From assembly GCA_021783275.1 (NCBI GenBank), contig JAJXUA010000010.1, positions 1 through 37,415 on the forward strand: a stretch of 37,415 nt of DNA, in the 5' to 3' direction. The notes under the pieces are model-generated. The model searched no databases. It was not told the origin of the DNA and was given only the letters and a program-made list of their open reading frames with translations. A program made the translations under genes and the position numbers. Shown here in pieces: positions 1 to 10,392 of the stretch. Every line of letters begins with the position of its first letter. Within the stretch, counting starts at the first letter, position 1. Source of the stretch: Pseudomonadota bacterium (lineage in GTDB: Bacteria; Pseudomonadota; Gammaproteobacteria; Burkholderiales; Thiobacillaceae).

Positions 1-2
1 TC

Positions 3-440
3 ACCCTGGAACGCCTGATGGATCAGACCGCGATCACCTACCCCGCGACCACCCTCAACGAAATGACGGGCGCAACCATCAAGACCATCATGGAAGATGT
101 GGCCGACAACCTCTTCAACGAAGACCCCTATTACCAGCAGGGCGGCGACATGGTGCGGGTGGGGGGCATTGAATACACCATCAATCCGACAAAAAAAATC
201 GGCGAGCGCATCAGCAACATGACGCTCAAGGGCAAGCCGGTCAATCCGGGCACGGTGTACAAGGTTGCGGGCTGGGCACCGGTGGCAGAGGGCGCAACCG
301 GCGAACCGGTCTGGGACGTGGTCGCCACCTACCTGCGTGACAAGAAAGTCATCAAGGGCGTCAAACTCAATACCCCGACCATCGTCGGGATCGGCAAGAA
401 AAACCCCGGGATTGCAGCCTACGACGGCACGTATTCCTGA
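3..440 (+). CDS. soxB: SoxB thiosulfohydrolase, C-terminal part (partial at left edge)
   Basis: Frame open from the window edge; C-terminal motifs GKPVNPGTVYKVAGWAPVAEGATGEPVWDVVATYLRDKKVIKGVKLNTP are typical of SoxB. Confidence 0.85.
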   Translation, partial: TLERLMDQTAITYPATTLNEMTGATIKTIMEDVADNLFNEDPYYQQGGDMVRVGGIEYTINPTKKIGERISNMTLKGKPVNPGTVYKVAGWAPVAEGATGEPVWDVVATYLRDKKVIKGVKLNTPTIVGIGKKNPGIAAYDGTYS

Positions 441-446
441 GCGGAA

Positions 447-989
447 CTACGCATCGCCCCACAGCGTACACCATGCTGACGGGCTCAGGCCTTCCAGCGT
501 TTCGATATTGCGCACGTAGAGCGTTTCTGCCTCCGGAAACGCCGCCACGGCGCGCGTGATACTCGCCTCGCGCAGCAGGTGCAGCGTGGGGAACGGCGCA
601 CGGTTGGTGTAGTTGCTGCGCGCGTCAGCCGCCGTGCCTTCGAACTGGAACTGCGGATGGAAGCTGGCAATCTGGATCACCCCCTCCAGACCGTGTTCAT
701 CAATCGCGGCGTCGGCGAGCTGGAGAAAATCATTGAAATCCAGAAAATCCGGCAGCAGTGTGGGGTGGATCAACAGCGTGGTCTCGACCGATTCCGGGTC
801 GGCCGCCGCCAGAAAATCGAGTTCCCGGTCGAGGTCCTCCAGCAGGCCATCCAGATGCCGGGCGCTGCTCACCACCATGCGCACCTGATTCCGGACGGTT
901 ACCGCTTTGGCGAACGGACACAGGTTCAAGCCGATCACCACCTTCTCCAGCCAGTCCCGGGTGGCTGCCATCACTGCCTGTTCATCCAT
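447..989 (-). CDS. DUF1415 family protein
   Basis: ORF 447..1013; likely start MDEQAVMAATRDWLEKVVIGLNLCPFAKAV at 989; family-typical GLNLCPFAK motif. Confidence 0.8.
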   Translation of the reverse strand: MDEQAVMAATRDWLEKVVIGLNLCPFAKAVTVRNQVRMVVSSARHLDGLLEDLDRELDFLAAADPESVETTLLIHPTLLPDFLDFNDFLQLADAAIDEHGLEGVIQIASFHPQFQFEGTAADARSNYTNRAPFPTLHLLREASITRAVAAFPEAETLYVRNIETLEGLSPSAWCTLWGDA

Positions 990-1079
990 GTTTGACGCCT
1001 TTGCCGCCTGCAAGAGGCGAACTTTAGCGGATACAATGGCTTATTGTCAGACGTTGATGCATTCCGCCCCTACTGAATC

Positions 1080-3920
1080 ATGATCAGCAGCGCCATCCGC
1101 CAGAGTTTTCTCGATTTTTTCGCCTCCAAGGGACACACCGTCGTCGCCTCCAGTCCGCTCGTTCCCGGCAACGATCCGACGCTGCTCTTCACCAATGCGG
1201 GCATGGTGCAGTTCAAGGACGTATTCACCGGCCAGGACAAGCGCAGCTATACCCGCGCAGTATCGTCGCAGCGCTGCGTGCGCGCGGGCGGCAAGCACAA
1301 CGACCTGGAAAACGTCGGCTATACGGCACGGCATCACACGTTTTTCGAAATGCTCGGCAATTTCAGCTTCGGCGATTACTTCAAGCACGACGCGATTCGC
1401 TATGCGTGGGAATACCTCACCACCGTACTGAATCTGCCGACCGAGAAACTCTGGGTCACGGTCTATGCCGAAGACGACGAGGCGTACGCAATATGGAACA
1501 AGGACATCGGCGTGCCCGCCGAGCGCATCGTGCGGATTGGAGACAACAAGGGCGCGCGCTACGCCAGTGATAATTTCTGGGCGATGGGCGACACCGGGCC
1601 GTGCGGGCCGTGTACCGAAATTTTCTACGACCACGGCGAAGGCATTTATGGCGGCCCGCCGGGCAGTCCGGAAGAAGACGGCGACCGCTACATCGAGATC
1701 TGGAACAACGTCTTCATGCAGTTCAACCGTGACGACAAGGGCGTGATGCATCCGCTGCCCAAGCCGTCGGTGGACACCGGCATGGGGCTGGAGCGGATCT
1801 CGGCGGTGATGCAGCACGTGCATTCCAATTACGAGATTGACCTTTTCCAGGCGCTGATTGCCGCCGCCGCGCGCGAAACTGCCACCGCAGACCTGACCAA
1901 CAACTCGCTCAAAGTCATCGCCGACCACATCCGCGCGTGCAGTTTTCTCATCGTCGATGGTGTCATCCCCGGCAACGAGGGGCGCGGCTACGTGCTGCGC
2001 CGCATCGTCCGCCGCGCGATTCGTCACGGCTACAAGCTCGGCGCGCGTGCGGCGTTTTTCTATCGCATCGTTCCCGAACTCGTCGCGCAAATGGGCGAGG
2101 CCTACCCCGAACTCGTACGCGCGCAAGGCCGCGTGATGGAGATTTTGAAGCAGGAAGAAGAACGCTTTTTCGAAACCATCGAAAATGGCATGCAATTACT
2201 TGAGGCCGGGCTCGATGCTGAACAGGTAAAACATGATTCACCTAACTTAGAGATTAGTGGGTTCATTTTTCTCAAGGAAGGCCTAACCCGCTTCCACTGC
2301 AACGAAATCAGTTCAAATTTAGGTGGTCGTTTAACTCGCTCTATTTTTGTACACAATGGCTTAGCAGAAGCAGAGCTTGTTGAAATAGGTAAAAAAACCC
2401 TTTCATCTGGTGAAAATGAGGCTCGGTTTATCAGGCGTAACTGGGCTGGCCTAACACTAGCTGGCGAGTTGGCGTTCAAATTGCACGACACCTATGGTTT
2501 TCCGCTCGACCTTACCGCCGACGTCTGCCGCGAGGCCGGCGTGACTGTCGACACCGAAGCCTTCGACACAGCGATGGCGCGACAAAAATCCCAAGCGCGC
2601 GCCGCCGGCAAATTCAAGCTTGCCGGGACGCTCGATTACGCGGGGACGGCGACCACGTTCCACGGCTACGACACGCTCGTGCACAACGGCAACATCCTCG
2701 CGCTCTACCGCGACGGCGCGGCGGTCGACGAACTGGTCGAGGGCGAGATCGGCGTCGTCGTGCTCGACCACACGCCGTTTTACGCCGAATCCGGCGGCCA
2801 GGCCGGCGACCGGGGCGTGCTCACGGGTGCGACCGGGGTGTTCGAAGTCGAAGACACGCTCAAAATCCAGGCGCAGGTCTTTGGTCATCACGGCGTCGTC
2901 AAAACCGGCGTGCTGCGCGTCGGCGTGCCGATGCAAGCGCAGGTCGACGCGCAAAACCGTGCCGCGACCGCGCGCAACCACTCGGTCACGCACCTGATGC
3001 ACAAGGCGCTGCGCGAAGTCTTGGGCGAACACGTCCAGCAAAAAGGCTCGCTGGTCGACGCGGACAAAACCCGTTTCGACTTCGTGCAGCCGGGGCCGAT
3101 GACTGTAAACCAAGTCATGGAGGTCGAGCGCCGCGTCAACGCTGAAATCCTCGCCAACACGGCAACGAGTGCGCGAATCATGGACATCGAATCGGCGCAG
3201 AAAACCGGCGCGATGATGTTGTTCGGCGAAAAGTACGGCGACGAAGTGCGCGTGCTCGACATCGGCAGTTCGCGCGAGCTGTGCGGCGGCACGCACGTCG
3301 CGCGCACCGGCGACATCGGCATGTTCAAAATTGTTTCTGAATCGGGTGTAGCCGCCGGCATACGCCGAGTCGAAGCCGTCACTGGTATGGAAACCCTTAG
3401 CCGCATGACATACCAGGATTTCCAGATCAATGGCGCTGCAATGCAGCTCAAGTCACATCCAGATGAGATTCAAGAGAGAATTTCAGCAGTCCTTGAGCAC
3501 AGCCGCGCACTCGAAAAGGAACTCGATCGACTGAAATCCCGCCTCGCCAGTGCACAGGGCGACGAACTCCTGAACCAGGCGGTGACGATCAAGCATTCGA
3601 AAGTACTTGCCGCCCGGCTCGACGGAGTCGATGCCAAGGGCTTACGCGAAGCGGCCGATAAATTGCGTGACAAGCTCGGCTCGTGCGCACTGGTGCTCGC
3701 GAGCGTGGCCGACGGCAAGGTCAGCCTGATTGCCGCGGTGACCGCTGACCTGACCAAAAAACTGAAAGCGGGCGACTTGGTCAACCACGTCGCCCGGCAG
3801 GTGGGTGGCAAGGGCGGGGGCAAACCCGATCTGGCCATGGCGGGCGGGACGGAACCCGACCGCCTGCCGGAGGCGCTGAAATCGGTCGCCGCCTGGGCCG
3901 AGCAGCACCTGCTGGTGTAG
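1080..3920 (+). CDS. alaS: Alanine--tRNA ligase with ~73-aa extra insert
   Basis: [42 protein letters not shown]; editing-domain HxxxH (NHSVTHLMH) and CGGTH; 946 aa, against about 875 aa usual for the family. Confidence 0.97.
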   Translation: MISSAIRQSFLDFFASKGHTVVASSPLVPGNDPTLLFTNAGMVQFKDVFTGQDKRSYTRAVSSQRCVRAGGKHNDLENVGYTARHHTFFEMLGNFSFGDYFKHDAIRYAWEYLTTVLNLPTEKLWVTVYAEDDEAYAIWNKDIGVPAERIVRIGDNKGARYASDNFWAMGDTGPCGPCTEIFYDHGEGIYGGPPGSPEEDGDRYIEIWNNVFMQFNRDDKGVMHPLPKPSVDTGMGLERISAVMQHVHSNYEIDLFQALIAAAARETATADLTNNSLKVIADHIRACSFLIVDGVIPGNEGRGYVLRRIVRRAIRHGYKLGARAAFFYRIVPELVAQMGEAYPELVRAQGRVMEILKQEEERFFETIENGMQLLEAGLDAEQVKHDSPNLEISGFIFLKEGLTRFHCNEISSNLGGRLTRSIFVHNGLAEAELVEIGKKTLSSGENEARFIRRNWAGLTLAGELAFKLHDTYGFPLDLTADVCREAGVTVDTEAFDTAMARQKSQARAAGKFKLAGTLDYAGTATTFHGYDTLVHNGNILALYRDGAAVDELVEGEIGVVVLDHTPFYAESGGQAGDRGVLTGATGVFEVEDTLKIQAQVFGHHGVVKTGVLRVGVPMQAQVDAQNRAATARNHSVTHLMHKALREVLGEHVQQKGSLVDADKTRFDFVQPGPMTVNQVMEVERRVNAEILANTATSARIMDIESAQKTGAMMLFGEKYGDEVRVLDIGSSRELCGGTHVARTGDIGMFKIVSESGVAAGIRRVEAVTGMETLSRMTYQDFQINGAAMQLKSHPDEIQERISAVLEHSRALEKELDRLKSRLASAQGDELLNQAVTIKHSKVLAARLDGVDAKGLREAADKLRDKLGSCALVLASVADGKVSLIAAVTADLTKKLKAGDLVNHVARQVGGKGGGKPDLAMAGGTEPDRLPEALKSVAAWAEQHLLV

Positions 3921-3999
3921 ATTGCACGCAAACGGGTACAGTATTTGCTCAAACCATCCGTAAAGTGTTCAATCTGACAGCTACGCTTCGCTTGAAAAC

Positions 4000-5697
4000 A
4001 TGAATTCACTGACCGGTAAACTCGCTTCGGGTGTTGCACGCCTGACCGCGCTGGGCAAGCGGACAGACGACCCCTTGACCAGCACCAAGGCGGTGACCAA
4101 GTGGTTTGACGCCCTGCCGGGCGGCGACGCATTCAAATGTCAGGAAGCCATCCTCGGCGAATTCAAGCGTTTTAACGAAACTTCGACGCAATACACGAAA
4201 GACCGTCTCGCCGTCCTCATGCTGCTGGACGAGCGCTCGCGCGACGTACAGGACACACTGGTGCGCCAGTACCTGCGCAATCCGCGCATGTCACGCCAGG
4301 TTGAAAGCCAGCTCTGGCACGCGATCTACGGCCTGTACTGGGAAGTGGCGCGCGGCTACCATAGTTTTGTCCTGCATTTTTCGCGCGGGGCCGGGCAGAC
4401 TCCACACGAAAACCAGATTCCCATCGCCACCCTGCGTGCCCTCCAGGCGTTTGGCCAGTTGCTGAAATGGCGCGCCATCCGTTATCTGCCCAGTGGCGAC
4501 AAACTCTGGCTGCGCCTGCACAACCTCTACAAAATTGCTGAAAGCGAACGCTTCAACAACCGCAGCCTGCGGGCATACGCCGCAGATGCCAGCGAAACCA
4601 CCTGTGAAGCCGCCTATCTGCATGTCCTGATGCTGCACCTGGCCAATTCGGGCACGCTGTATCCAAAACAGCTGGAACTGGTCGATAGCTGGCTGCTGTC
4701 CTGGCAGAAGCTGGTTCAGATCAGCAACCGTTACGATGCCGAATCCCACAGTTTTTCCGTCGATCTGGCGGCGGATCACGGCCCGCGCCGGGTACGCAAA
4801 CCCGATGCCGACAAACCCTTCCGCTTCTGGGCCACCGGCAATCTGGTTCACGCCCTGGGCGAGCTACAGACCGCACTGCGAGAAGGAGCCAGCCCGGCCC
4901 AGCTCGGGCTGACCGACAACACCCGCACCGCCGAATGTCTCGAACTGATCGACCACCTGAAACGGCAATGGTCGCCGCTGTCGTCGCGTGAGCAACGGCG
5001 GTCTGTGCGATCCGCAGTCAAGCGCCTGATCGATGTGGCACATGGCATGAACGCGGTCGTCACCCAGCTCAAGGAAATTTCCGCGCCTGCCACCAGTGCC
5101 TCGCTATACAAAAGCACTCTCAGCTATAAGGAAGCCGATGACATGCGGGTGTACGGCTTCGTCACCGAGCGCACGCACAATAACGAATCGCTCATGCGCG
5201 CGCCCACCCCCTCAGGCAATGCCGATGTCGAGCGCTGGGTCATGCAGGATGAAAGCACCTGCGGCTACGGTGCCGTGGTCGAATCGCGTGACAAGGACTG
5301 GCTGCGGGTCGGTGCGCTGCTGTCGCTGCGCAGCATCGAAGGCGAAACCTGCCGTCTCGGCATCATTCGCCGCCTGGCACGACTGAACGACGAAACCAGT
5401 TCGGTCGGCATCGAAACGCTCAACGAACCCCCGGTACTCGCCATGCTGTATGACACCACGTCATCGGGCTATACCGTTGATGGCCTCGACAACAGCAATG
5501 CCAAACTGCCCCATGCCGGAATCTGGCTCACAAGTGCCGACAAGGGCGACAGCGTGATCATCGACCCGGTGCACTTTGCTCCTGGCAAGGTTGTGCAGGT
5601 GCATGGTATCGAAGGCATCCAGCATATTTCGCTTGGTCACCCGATGGAGCGTAGCGAAGGCTGGATCCGGGTCAAAGCTGACATTGTCGAAAGCTGA
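4000..5697 (+). CDS. Conserved hypothetical protein (possibly PilZ-like C-terminal region)
   Basis: 565-aa ORF with uniform GC-rich coding pattern; C-terminal WLRVGALLSLRSIEGETCRLGIIRRLARLNDETSSVGIETL resembles PilZ-type regulators only weakly. Confidence 0.7.
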   Translation: MNSLTGKLASGVARLTALGKRTDDPLTSTKAVTKWFDALPGGDAFKCQEAILGEFKRFNETSTQYTKDRLAVLMLLDERSRDVQDTLVRQYLRNPRMSRQVESQLWHAIYGLYWEVARGYHSFVLHFSRGAGQTPHENQIPIATLRALQAFGQLLKWRAIRYLPSGDKLWLRLHNLYKIAESERFNNRSLRAYAADASETTCEAAYLHVLMLHLANSGTLYPKQLELVDSWLLSWQKLVQISNRYDAESHSFSVDLAADHGPRRVRKPDADKPFRFWATGNLVHALGELQTALREGASPAQLGLTDNTRTAECLELIDHLKRQWSPLSSREQRRSVRSAVKRLIDVAHGMNAVVTQLKEISAPATSASLYKSTLSYKEADDMRVYGFVTERTHNNESLMRAPTPSGNADVERWVMQDESTCGYGAVVESRDKDWLRVGALLSLRSIEGETCRLGIIRRLARLNDETSSVGIETLNEPPVLAMLYDTTSSGYTVDGLDNSNAKLPHAGIWLTSADKGDSVIIDPVHFAPGKVVQVHGIEGIQHISLGHPMERSEGWIRVKADIVES

Positions 5698-5859
5698 CCC
5701 GCCGCGTTGTCAGCCGCATCATTTCTGGCGTGCCCCGTTATTCCGGTTTAACTTTGGCCGGGTCTCTGGCACAATCGTCGAAAATCCGACACATGCACAA
5801 AATGACCCGACCAAAGCGCGGTGTTTTGGCTGTGTTGCCCCCTGCGACCCGGAGGACAC

Positions 5860-7290
5860 GTGGCTCAAACCAACAAGCCTAGCCTGCTGATCGTCGATGA
5901 CGATCCGCTGATTTCCGACACCCTCACCTACGTTCTGAGCAAGGATTTTGAAATCTCTGCGGCTGAATCACGCGCCCAGGTCAAAAGTCTGATGATGCAG
6001 CTGGACGAGCCGCCGCAACTGGCGCTGGTCGATCTGGGCCTGCCGCCGCAACCGCACAAACCCGACGAAGGCTTTGCGCTGATCGCCGACCTGCTCGGTA
6101 TTTCGCCCAGCATCAAGATCCTGGTGCTGTCGGGCCAGAGTGACGAAGCCAATGCCCGCCATGCGCGCGCGCTCGGTGCCATCGATTTCATCGCCAAGCC
6201 CTGCGAACCGGAACGCCTCAAGTCGCTGCTGTTCAACGCCCTGCTGGTGCAGGATGCCGAGCGTACCGCCGACAAGGCCCCCGCGCCGGTCAAGGATTCG
6301 GGCATCGTCGGCACCAGCCCGGCGATGGACAAGCTGCGCGAGCAGATCAAGCAATACGCGGCGGCACCGTTTCCCGTGCTGATCGAAGGTGAATCCGGCA
6401 GCGGCAAGGAACGGGTGGCGTCGAGCCTGCACCAGTTATCGCCGCGTGCCCAAAAACCCTACCTCGCGCTTAACTGCGCGGCGATCTCGCCGACCCTCGT
6501 CGAGCCCACCCTGTTCGGCTACGCCAAGGGCGCGTTTACCGGTGCCACCAGTGCGCGCGCCGGATATTTTGAAGAAGCCGAAAACGGCACCCTGTTCCTC
6601 GACGAAATCGGCGAACTGCCGCTGGAATTGCAGGCCAAGCTCTTGCGTGTGCTGGAAAACGGCGAATACCAGCGTGTCGGTGAAACCCAGCCGCGCTTTT
6701 CCAACGCCCGCGTCGTCACCGCCACCAACCGCGACCTGCGCGCCGAGATCAAGGCCGGGCGTTTTCGTGCCGATCTCTACCACCGGCTGTCGGTGTTCTC
6801 GATTGCGGTGCCGCCGCTGCGCGAAATGGGCCAGGACAAGCTCACCCTGCTGACGCACTTCCGCGATTTTTATGCGCGCGAAGCCAAAACCCAGCCCTTC
6901 ACCCTCGACAACCGCGCGCAGCAAGCCTGGGAGGAATACCACTTCCCCGGCAACGTGCGCGAACTGCGCAACATCGCCATCCGCCTGACCACCAAGTATC
7001 CTGGCATACCGGTAAATACCCAGCAGCTGGAAGCCGAACTCGACACCGACCAGGCGTACCCGCAGGAAATCCCCCTCGCCAGCGACGGCAAGGCGCTGAT
7101 CGAACTGGCGCGCAAGCAGTTGCAGACCATGGCCAATTTCAATCTCGACGTGACCCTGCGGCAGTGGGAAAAAGCCTATGTCGAGGCGGCGCTCAACATG
7201 ACCCACGGCAATCTTTCGCAGGCGGCCAAGTTGCTGGGCATCAACCGCACCACGCTGTACAGCCGCATGCAAACCTACGGGACGGAATAA
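5860..7290 (+). CDS. Sigma-54-dependent response regulator, PrsR-like
   Basis: REC domain ([33 protein letters not shown]), AAA+ with GESGSGKE and GAFTGA, Fis-type C-terminus [23 protein letters not shown] start at 5860 preceded by GGAGG at 5851-5855. Confidence 0.88.
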   Translation: MAQTNKPSLLIVDDDPLISDTLTYVLSKDFEISAAESRAQVKSLMMQLDEPPQLALVDLGLPPQPHKPDEGFALIADLLGISPSIKILVLSGQSDEANARHARALGAIDFIAKPCEPERLKSLLFNALLVQDAERTADKAPAPVKDSGIVGTSPAMDKLREQIKQYAAAPFPVLIEGESGSGKERVASSLHQLSPRAQKPYLALNCAAISPTLVEPTLFGYAKGAFTGATSARAGYFEEAENGTLFLDEIGELPLELQAKLLRVLENGEYQRVGETQPRFSNARVVTATNRDLRAEIKAGRFRADLYHRLSVFSIAVPPLREMGQDKLTLLTHFRDFYAREAKTQPFTLDNRAQQAWEEYHFPGNVRELRNIAIRLTTKYPGIPVNTQQLEAELDTDQAYPQEIPLASDGKALIELARKQLQTMANFNLDVTLRQWEKAYVEAALNMTHGNLSQAAKLLGINRTTLYSRMQTYGTE

Positions 7291-7299
7291 GCCACTTTC

Positions 7300-8598
7300 G
7301 TGTATTTCGATTATTTCGGTCTGAAGGAAGCACCCTTCCGCATCACGCCGAATACCGAGTACTGGTATGCCGGTGGCCAGCGCGGCGAAATGCTCGCCGC
7401 CCTCCTCTACGCCATCGACCAAGGCGAAGGCATCATCAAGGTCGTCGGCGAAGTTGGCAGCGGCAAAACCATGCTATGCCGCAAGCTGGTCGCCCAACTG
7501 CCCGACAGAGTCGATAGCGTCTACCTCGGCAACCCCACGCTGTCGCCCGACGACATGCTCGCGGCCATCCTCGCCGATCTGGGCATCGACACCCCCGAAC
7601 CCACACGCCAGGCGCGTCTCGCCCAGCTCAATGCGGCGCTGCTGGCGCGCCACGAAAGCGGGCGTCGCGTGGTGGTGTTTGTTGAAGAAGCCCAGGGGAT
7701 CGCGCTCGATCATCTGGAATTCCTGCGCCTGCTGACCAATCTGGAAACCGCTACCGACAAGCTTCTGCAGATTGTGCTGTTTGGCCAGCCCGAACTCGAT
7801 GCGCAGCTTGCCGACCCGCGCATCCGCCAGCTCAAGGACCGGATTACGGTCAGCCTCCGGCTTGCACCGCTCAGCGAAGCCGAAGTCTCCGATTACCTGC
7901 GCTCGCGCCTTGCCGTAGCGGGCTATCGTGGCCCCGACCTGTTTACGCCCATGCTGGTCGCGCGCATCACCCGCCTGTCTGGCGGCCTGTCTCGCCGCAT
8001 CAACGTACTGGCCGACAAAACCCTGCTGGCGGCCTATGCCGAGCAGACCCATACCCTGACTGCCGCCCACCTGGATGCTGCGGCGCGTGATGCCGACACC
8101 CCGGATGCAACGCGCCGCCCCACCCCACCGCGCTGGATCGCAATCAGCGCGGGTCTGGTCGCCGCACTTGGCCTGCTGGGCTGGCTGGCCTGGCAAGGCC
8201 TGGGCGATACAGCACCGAGCACGACACCGACTCTGGCCGCCCCGCCTGCTGCACCGCCCGCCGCACCCCGCATCATCGACATGGCCCACGAAGCCCGCCA
8301 GACCCAGCGCTGGCTGGCCAGCGCCCCGCCCGGCACCCATGTCATCCAGCTCGCATCGGCTAAAGAAGCCGCCGCCGCAGCCGTATTACTGGGGAGCCTG
8401 AGCCCGGGCATCCCGCAGCCGGTGCGGGTGTTGCACGGACTCAGCCGGGGCAAACCGGCCTGGATGATCCTGGCCGGGGAGTTTTCCGGACGCGAAGCGG
8501 CGCTGGCGGCCTTGCGTGCCCTGCCGCCTTCGCCCGCTGGCACGCCCTTTCTGCGCAGCGTCGGCAAAATGCGGACTGTAGTGTTACCGACAGGATAG
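7300..8598 (+). CDS. mshM: ExeA/MshM-type AAA ATPase with C-terminal SPOR-like region
   Basis: MYFDYFGLKEAPFRITPNTEYWYAGGQRGEMLAALLYAI, Walker A GEVGSGKT, VVVFVEEAQ; GTG start. Confidence 0.8.
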   Translation: MYFDYFGLKEAPFRITPNTEYWYAGGQRGEMLAALLYAIDQGEGIIKVVGEVGSGKTMLCRKLVAQLPDRVDSVYLGNPTLSPDDMLAAILADLGIDTPEPTRQARLAQLNAALLARHESGRRVVVFVEEAQGIALDHLEFLRLLTNLETATDKLLQIVLFGQPELDAQLADPRIRQLKDRITVSLRLAPLSEAEVSDYLRSRLAVAGYRGPDLFTPMLVARITRLSGGLSRRINVLADKTLLAAYAEQTHTLTAAHLDAAARDADTPDATRRPTPPRWIAISAGLVAALGLLGWLAWQGLGDTAPSTTPTLAAPPAAPPAAPRIIDMAHEARQTQRWLASAPPGTHVIQLASAKEAAAAAVLLGSLSPGIPQPVRVLHGLSRGKPAWMILAGEFSGREAALAALRALPPSPAGTPFLRSVGKMRTVVLPTG

Positions 8599-8600
8599 TG

Positions 8601-10367
8601 ATGAACGCTGAGTTGCAACGCCCCTCGATCGCCCTCGCCCTGCTCGGCCTGATGCTGGCGGGTTGCGTGCCGCCCAAGGCCTTCGACACCTCGCCCGGCC
8701 ACATCTCGCAACCCGCGCCCACGGCCGCGCCAGTCACCGCACCGCCCGCGCCCGTCAAGGCCGCGCCCCTGCTGAGCGCACCCCGCGCCAGCGCACCCGT
8801 GCCCACCTACACCGTCGTCGTCAACGACGTGCCGGTCAAGGAACTGCTGTTTTCCATCGCCCGCGACACCCAGTACAACATCGACCTGCACCCCGGCATC
8901 AGCGGCACGGTCTCGCTCAACGCGGTGCAGGAACCCCTGCCCGCCATCCTCGAACGCATCGCCCGGCAAGCCAACCTGCGTTACGAAATGCATGGCCGCA
9001 CCGTGTCGGTGATGCCGGACACGCCTTACGTCAAGACCTACACCGTCAACTACGTGAACGTCGCCCGCAACACCACCTCCAGCGTCGGCGTCGCCGCGCA
9101 GATCGCCAGCACCGGCGGCGGGAGCATCGGCAGCAGCGGTACCGCCAGCGAGAACAGCAGCAGCACCGGCAACTCGTCCACCACCACGGTGGCGAGCCAG
9201 TCCAACAGCGACCTGTGGACCGTGCTGGCAGACAACATCCGTACCCTGCTGGCCGGTACCCGCGCGGTCACGCAAAGCAACGAAGAACGCGCCGCACGGC
9301 TGGATGCCGAAAAGACCGCGCGCGCCGAACGCGTGTCGCAGGCCGAAGCCGCGAGCAAGGCCGGTGCGGGGGCAGCCAGCCTGTTCACCGCCGCGTTTGC
9401 CAATCAGCCGCTGGGCGACGGCAAATACGATGTCGCCGTCAACCCGGTCGCCGGGACGGTGTCGGTACTGGGGACCGCCAAGCAGCAGGAACTGGTGCAG
9501 CAGTATCTGGATCGGGTCATGCAGTCGGCGCAGCGTCAGGTTCTGATCGAAGCGACCATCGTCGAGATCACATTGAAAGACCAGTATCGGGCCGGGATCG
9601 ACTGGTCGAAAGCCCTCCAGGGTGCCACCGGCTGGAGCATCAACACGCTGGGCGGCGGCACCAACGCGCTGGCCGGAACGCTCACCCCGTTCATCCAGGC
9701 GACCTACACCCACGCCGGTGATAACGGCTTCACAGCGGCCATCGACCTGCTCGAATCCTATGGCAACGCCAAGGTGCTTTCCAGCCCGAAACTGATGGCG
9801 CTGAACAATCAGACCGCCCTGCTGAAGGTGGTGAACAACCTGGTGTATTTCACCATCACGGCCGATACCACCACGGCGGCCAACGTTGCCCAGACCACCA
9901 CGTTCACCTCAACACCGCAGACCGTGCCGGTCGGCGTCGTCATGTCGGTGCTGCCGCAGATCAACGAAAACGGCATGGTGTCGCTGACCGTGCGCCCGAC
10001 GATTTCGCGCCAGGTCGGCACCGTCGAAGACCCCAACCCCGAACTCAAGCGCGGCGATCTCGATATCAGCAACCGCATCCCCGTCATCCAGATCCGCGAA
10101 ATGGAATCCCTACTGCAAGTGCGCAGCGGGCAGACCGTGGTGCTGGGCGGTCTGATCCAGGACGACATCAACAACGCACGCGATGGCATCCCCGGCCTGT
10201 CGCGCCCCGAAGGCATCGGCGCGGTGTTCGGCCAGCACGAGCGCGTCAACAGCCAGACCGAGCTGGTGATCTTCCTGCGCCCCATCGTCGTCACCAACCC
10301 CACGCTGGAAAGCGACGAACTGCGCCAGTTCCAGCGTTTGCTGCCCAGCGCACGGAGTGCGCCGTGA
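8601..10367 (+). CDS. mshL: MSHA/type II-like secretin lipoprotein
   Basis: Lipobox LMLAGC; C-terminal secretin signature VRSGQTVVLGGLIQDD...ELVIFLRPIVV. Confidence 0.88.
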   Translation: MNAELQRPSIALALLGLMLAGCVPPKAFDTSPGHISQPAPTAAPVTAPPAPVKAAPLLSAPRASAPVPTYTVVVNDVPVKELLFSIARDTQYNIDLHPGISGTVSLNAVQEPLPAILERIARQANLRYEMHGRTVSVMPDTPYVKTYTVNYVNVARNTTSSVGVAAQIASTGGGSIGSSGTASENSSSTGNSSTTTVASQSNSDLWTVLADNIRTLLAGTRAVTQSNEERAARLDAEKTARAERVSQAEAASKAGAGAASLFTAAFANQPLGDGKYDVAVNPVAGTVSVLGTAKQQELVQQYLDRVMQSAQRQVLIEATIVEITLKDQYRAGIDWSKALQGATGWSINTLGGGTNALAGTLTPFIQATYTHAGDNGFTAAIDLLESYGNAKVLSSPKLMALNNQTALLKVVNNLVYFTITADTTTAANVAQTTTFTSTPQTVPVGVVMSVLPQINENGMVSLTVRPTISRQVGTVEDPNPELKRGDLDISNRIPVIQIREMESLLQVRSGQTVVLGGLIQDDINNARDGIPGLSRPEGIGAVFGQHERVNSQTELVIFLRPIVVTNPTLESDELRQFQRLLPSARSAP

Positions 10368-10392
10368 TGCAGCCCGGCATGCGGAGCACCCC

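Noticed and set aside
1047-2195. 382-aa ORF antisense to alaS
   Set aside because: Shadow ORF of a GC-rich gene; alaS on the plus strand is unambiguous and the antisense translation has no recognisable domain.
2219-2463. Mini-intein in AlaRS
   Set aside because: Too short (~73 aa), no Cys/Ser start with terminal HN-C/S/T motif, and not at a catalytic site; treated as an insert of other origin.
3330-3560. Second lower-GC patch in alaS as another foreign insert
   Set aside because: Length and sequence there fit the normal variable region of the AlaRS C-terminal domain.
5775-5790. Possible sigma-54 promoter TGGCACAATCGTCGA upstream of the response regulator
   Set aside because: The -24 half is good but the -12 lacks the invariant GC at the right spacing (GG-N10-GA).
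8034-9713. 559-aa minus-strand ORF across mshM/mshL
   Set aside because: Spans two genes in antisense, Gly/Arg/Val-rich composition typical of GC-rich shadow frames.
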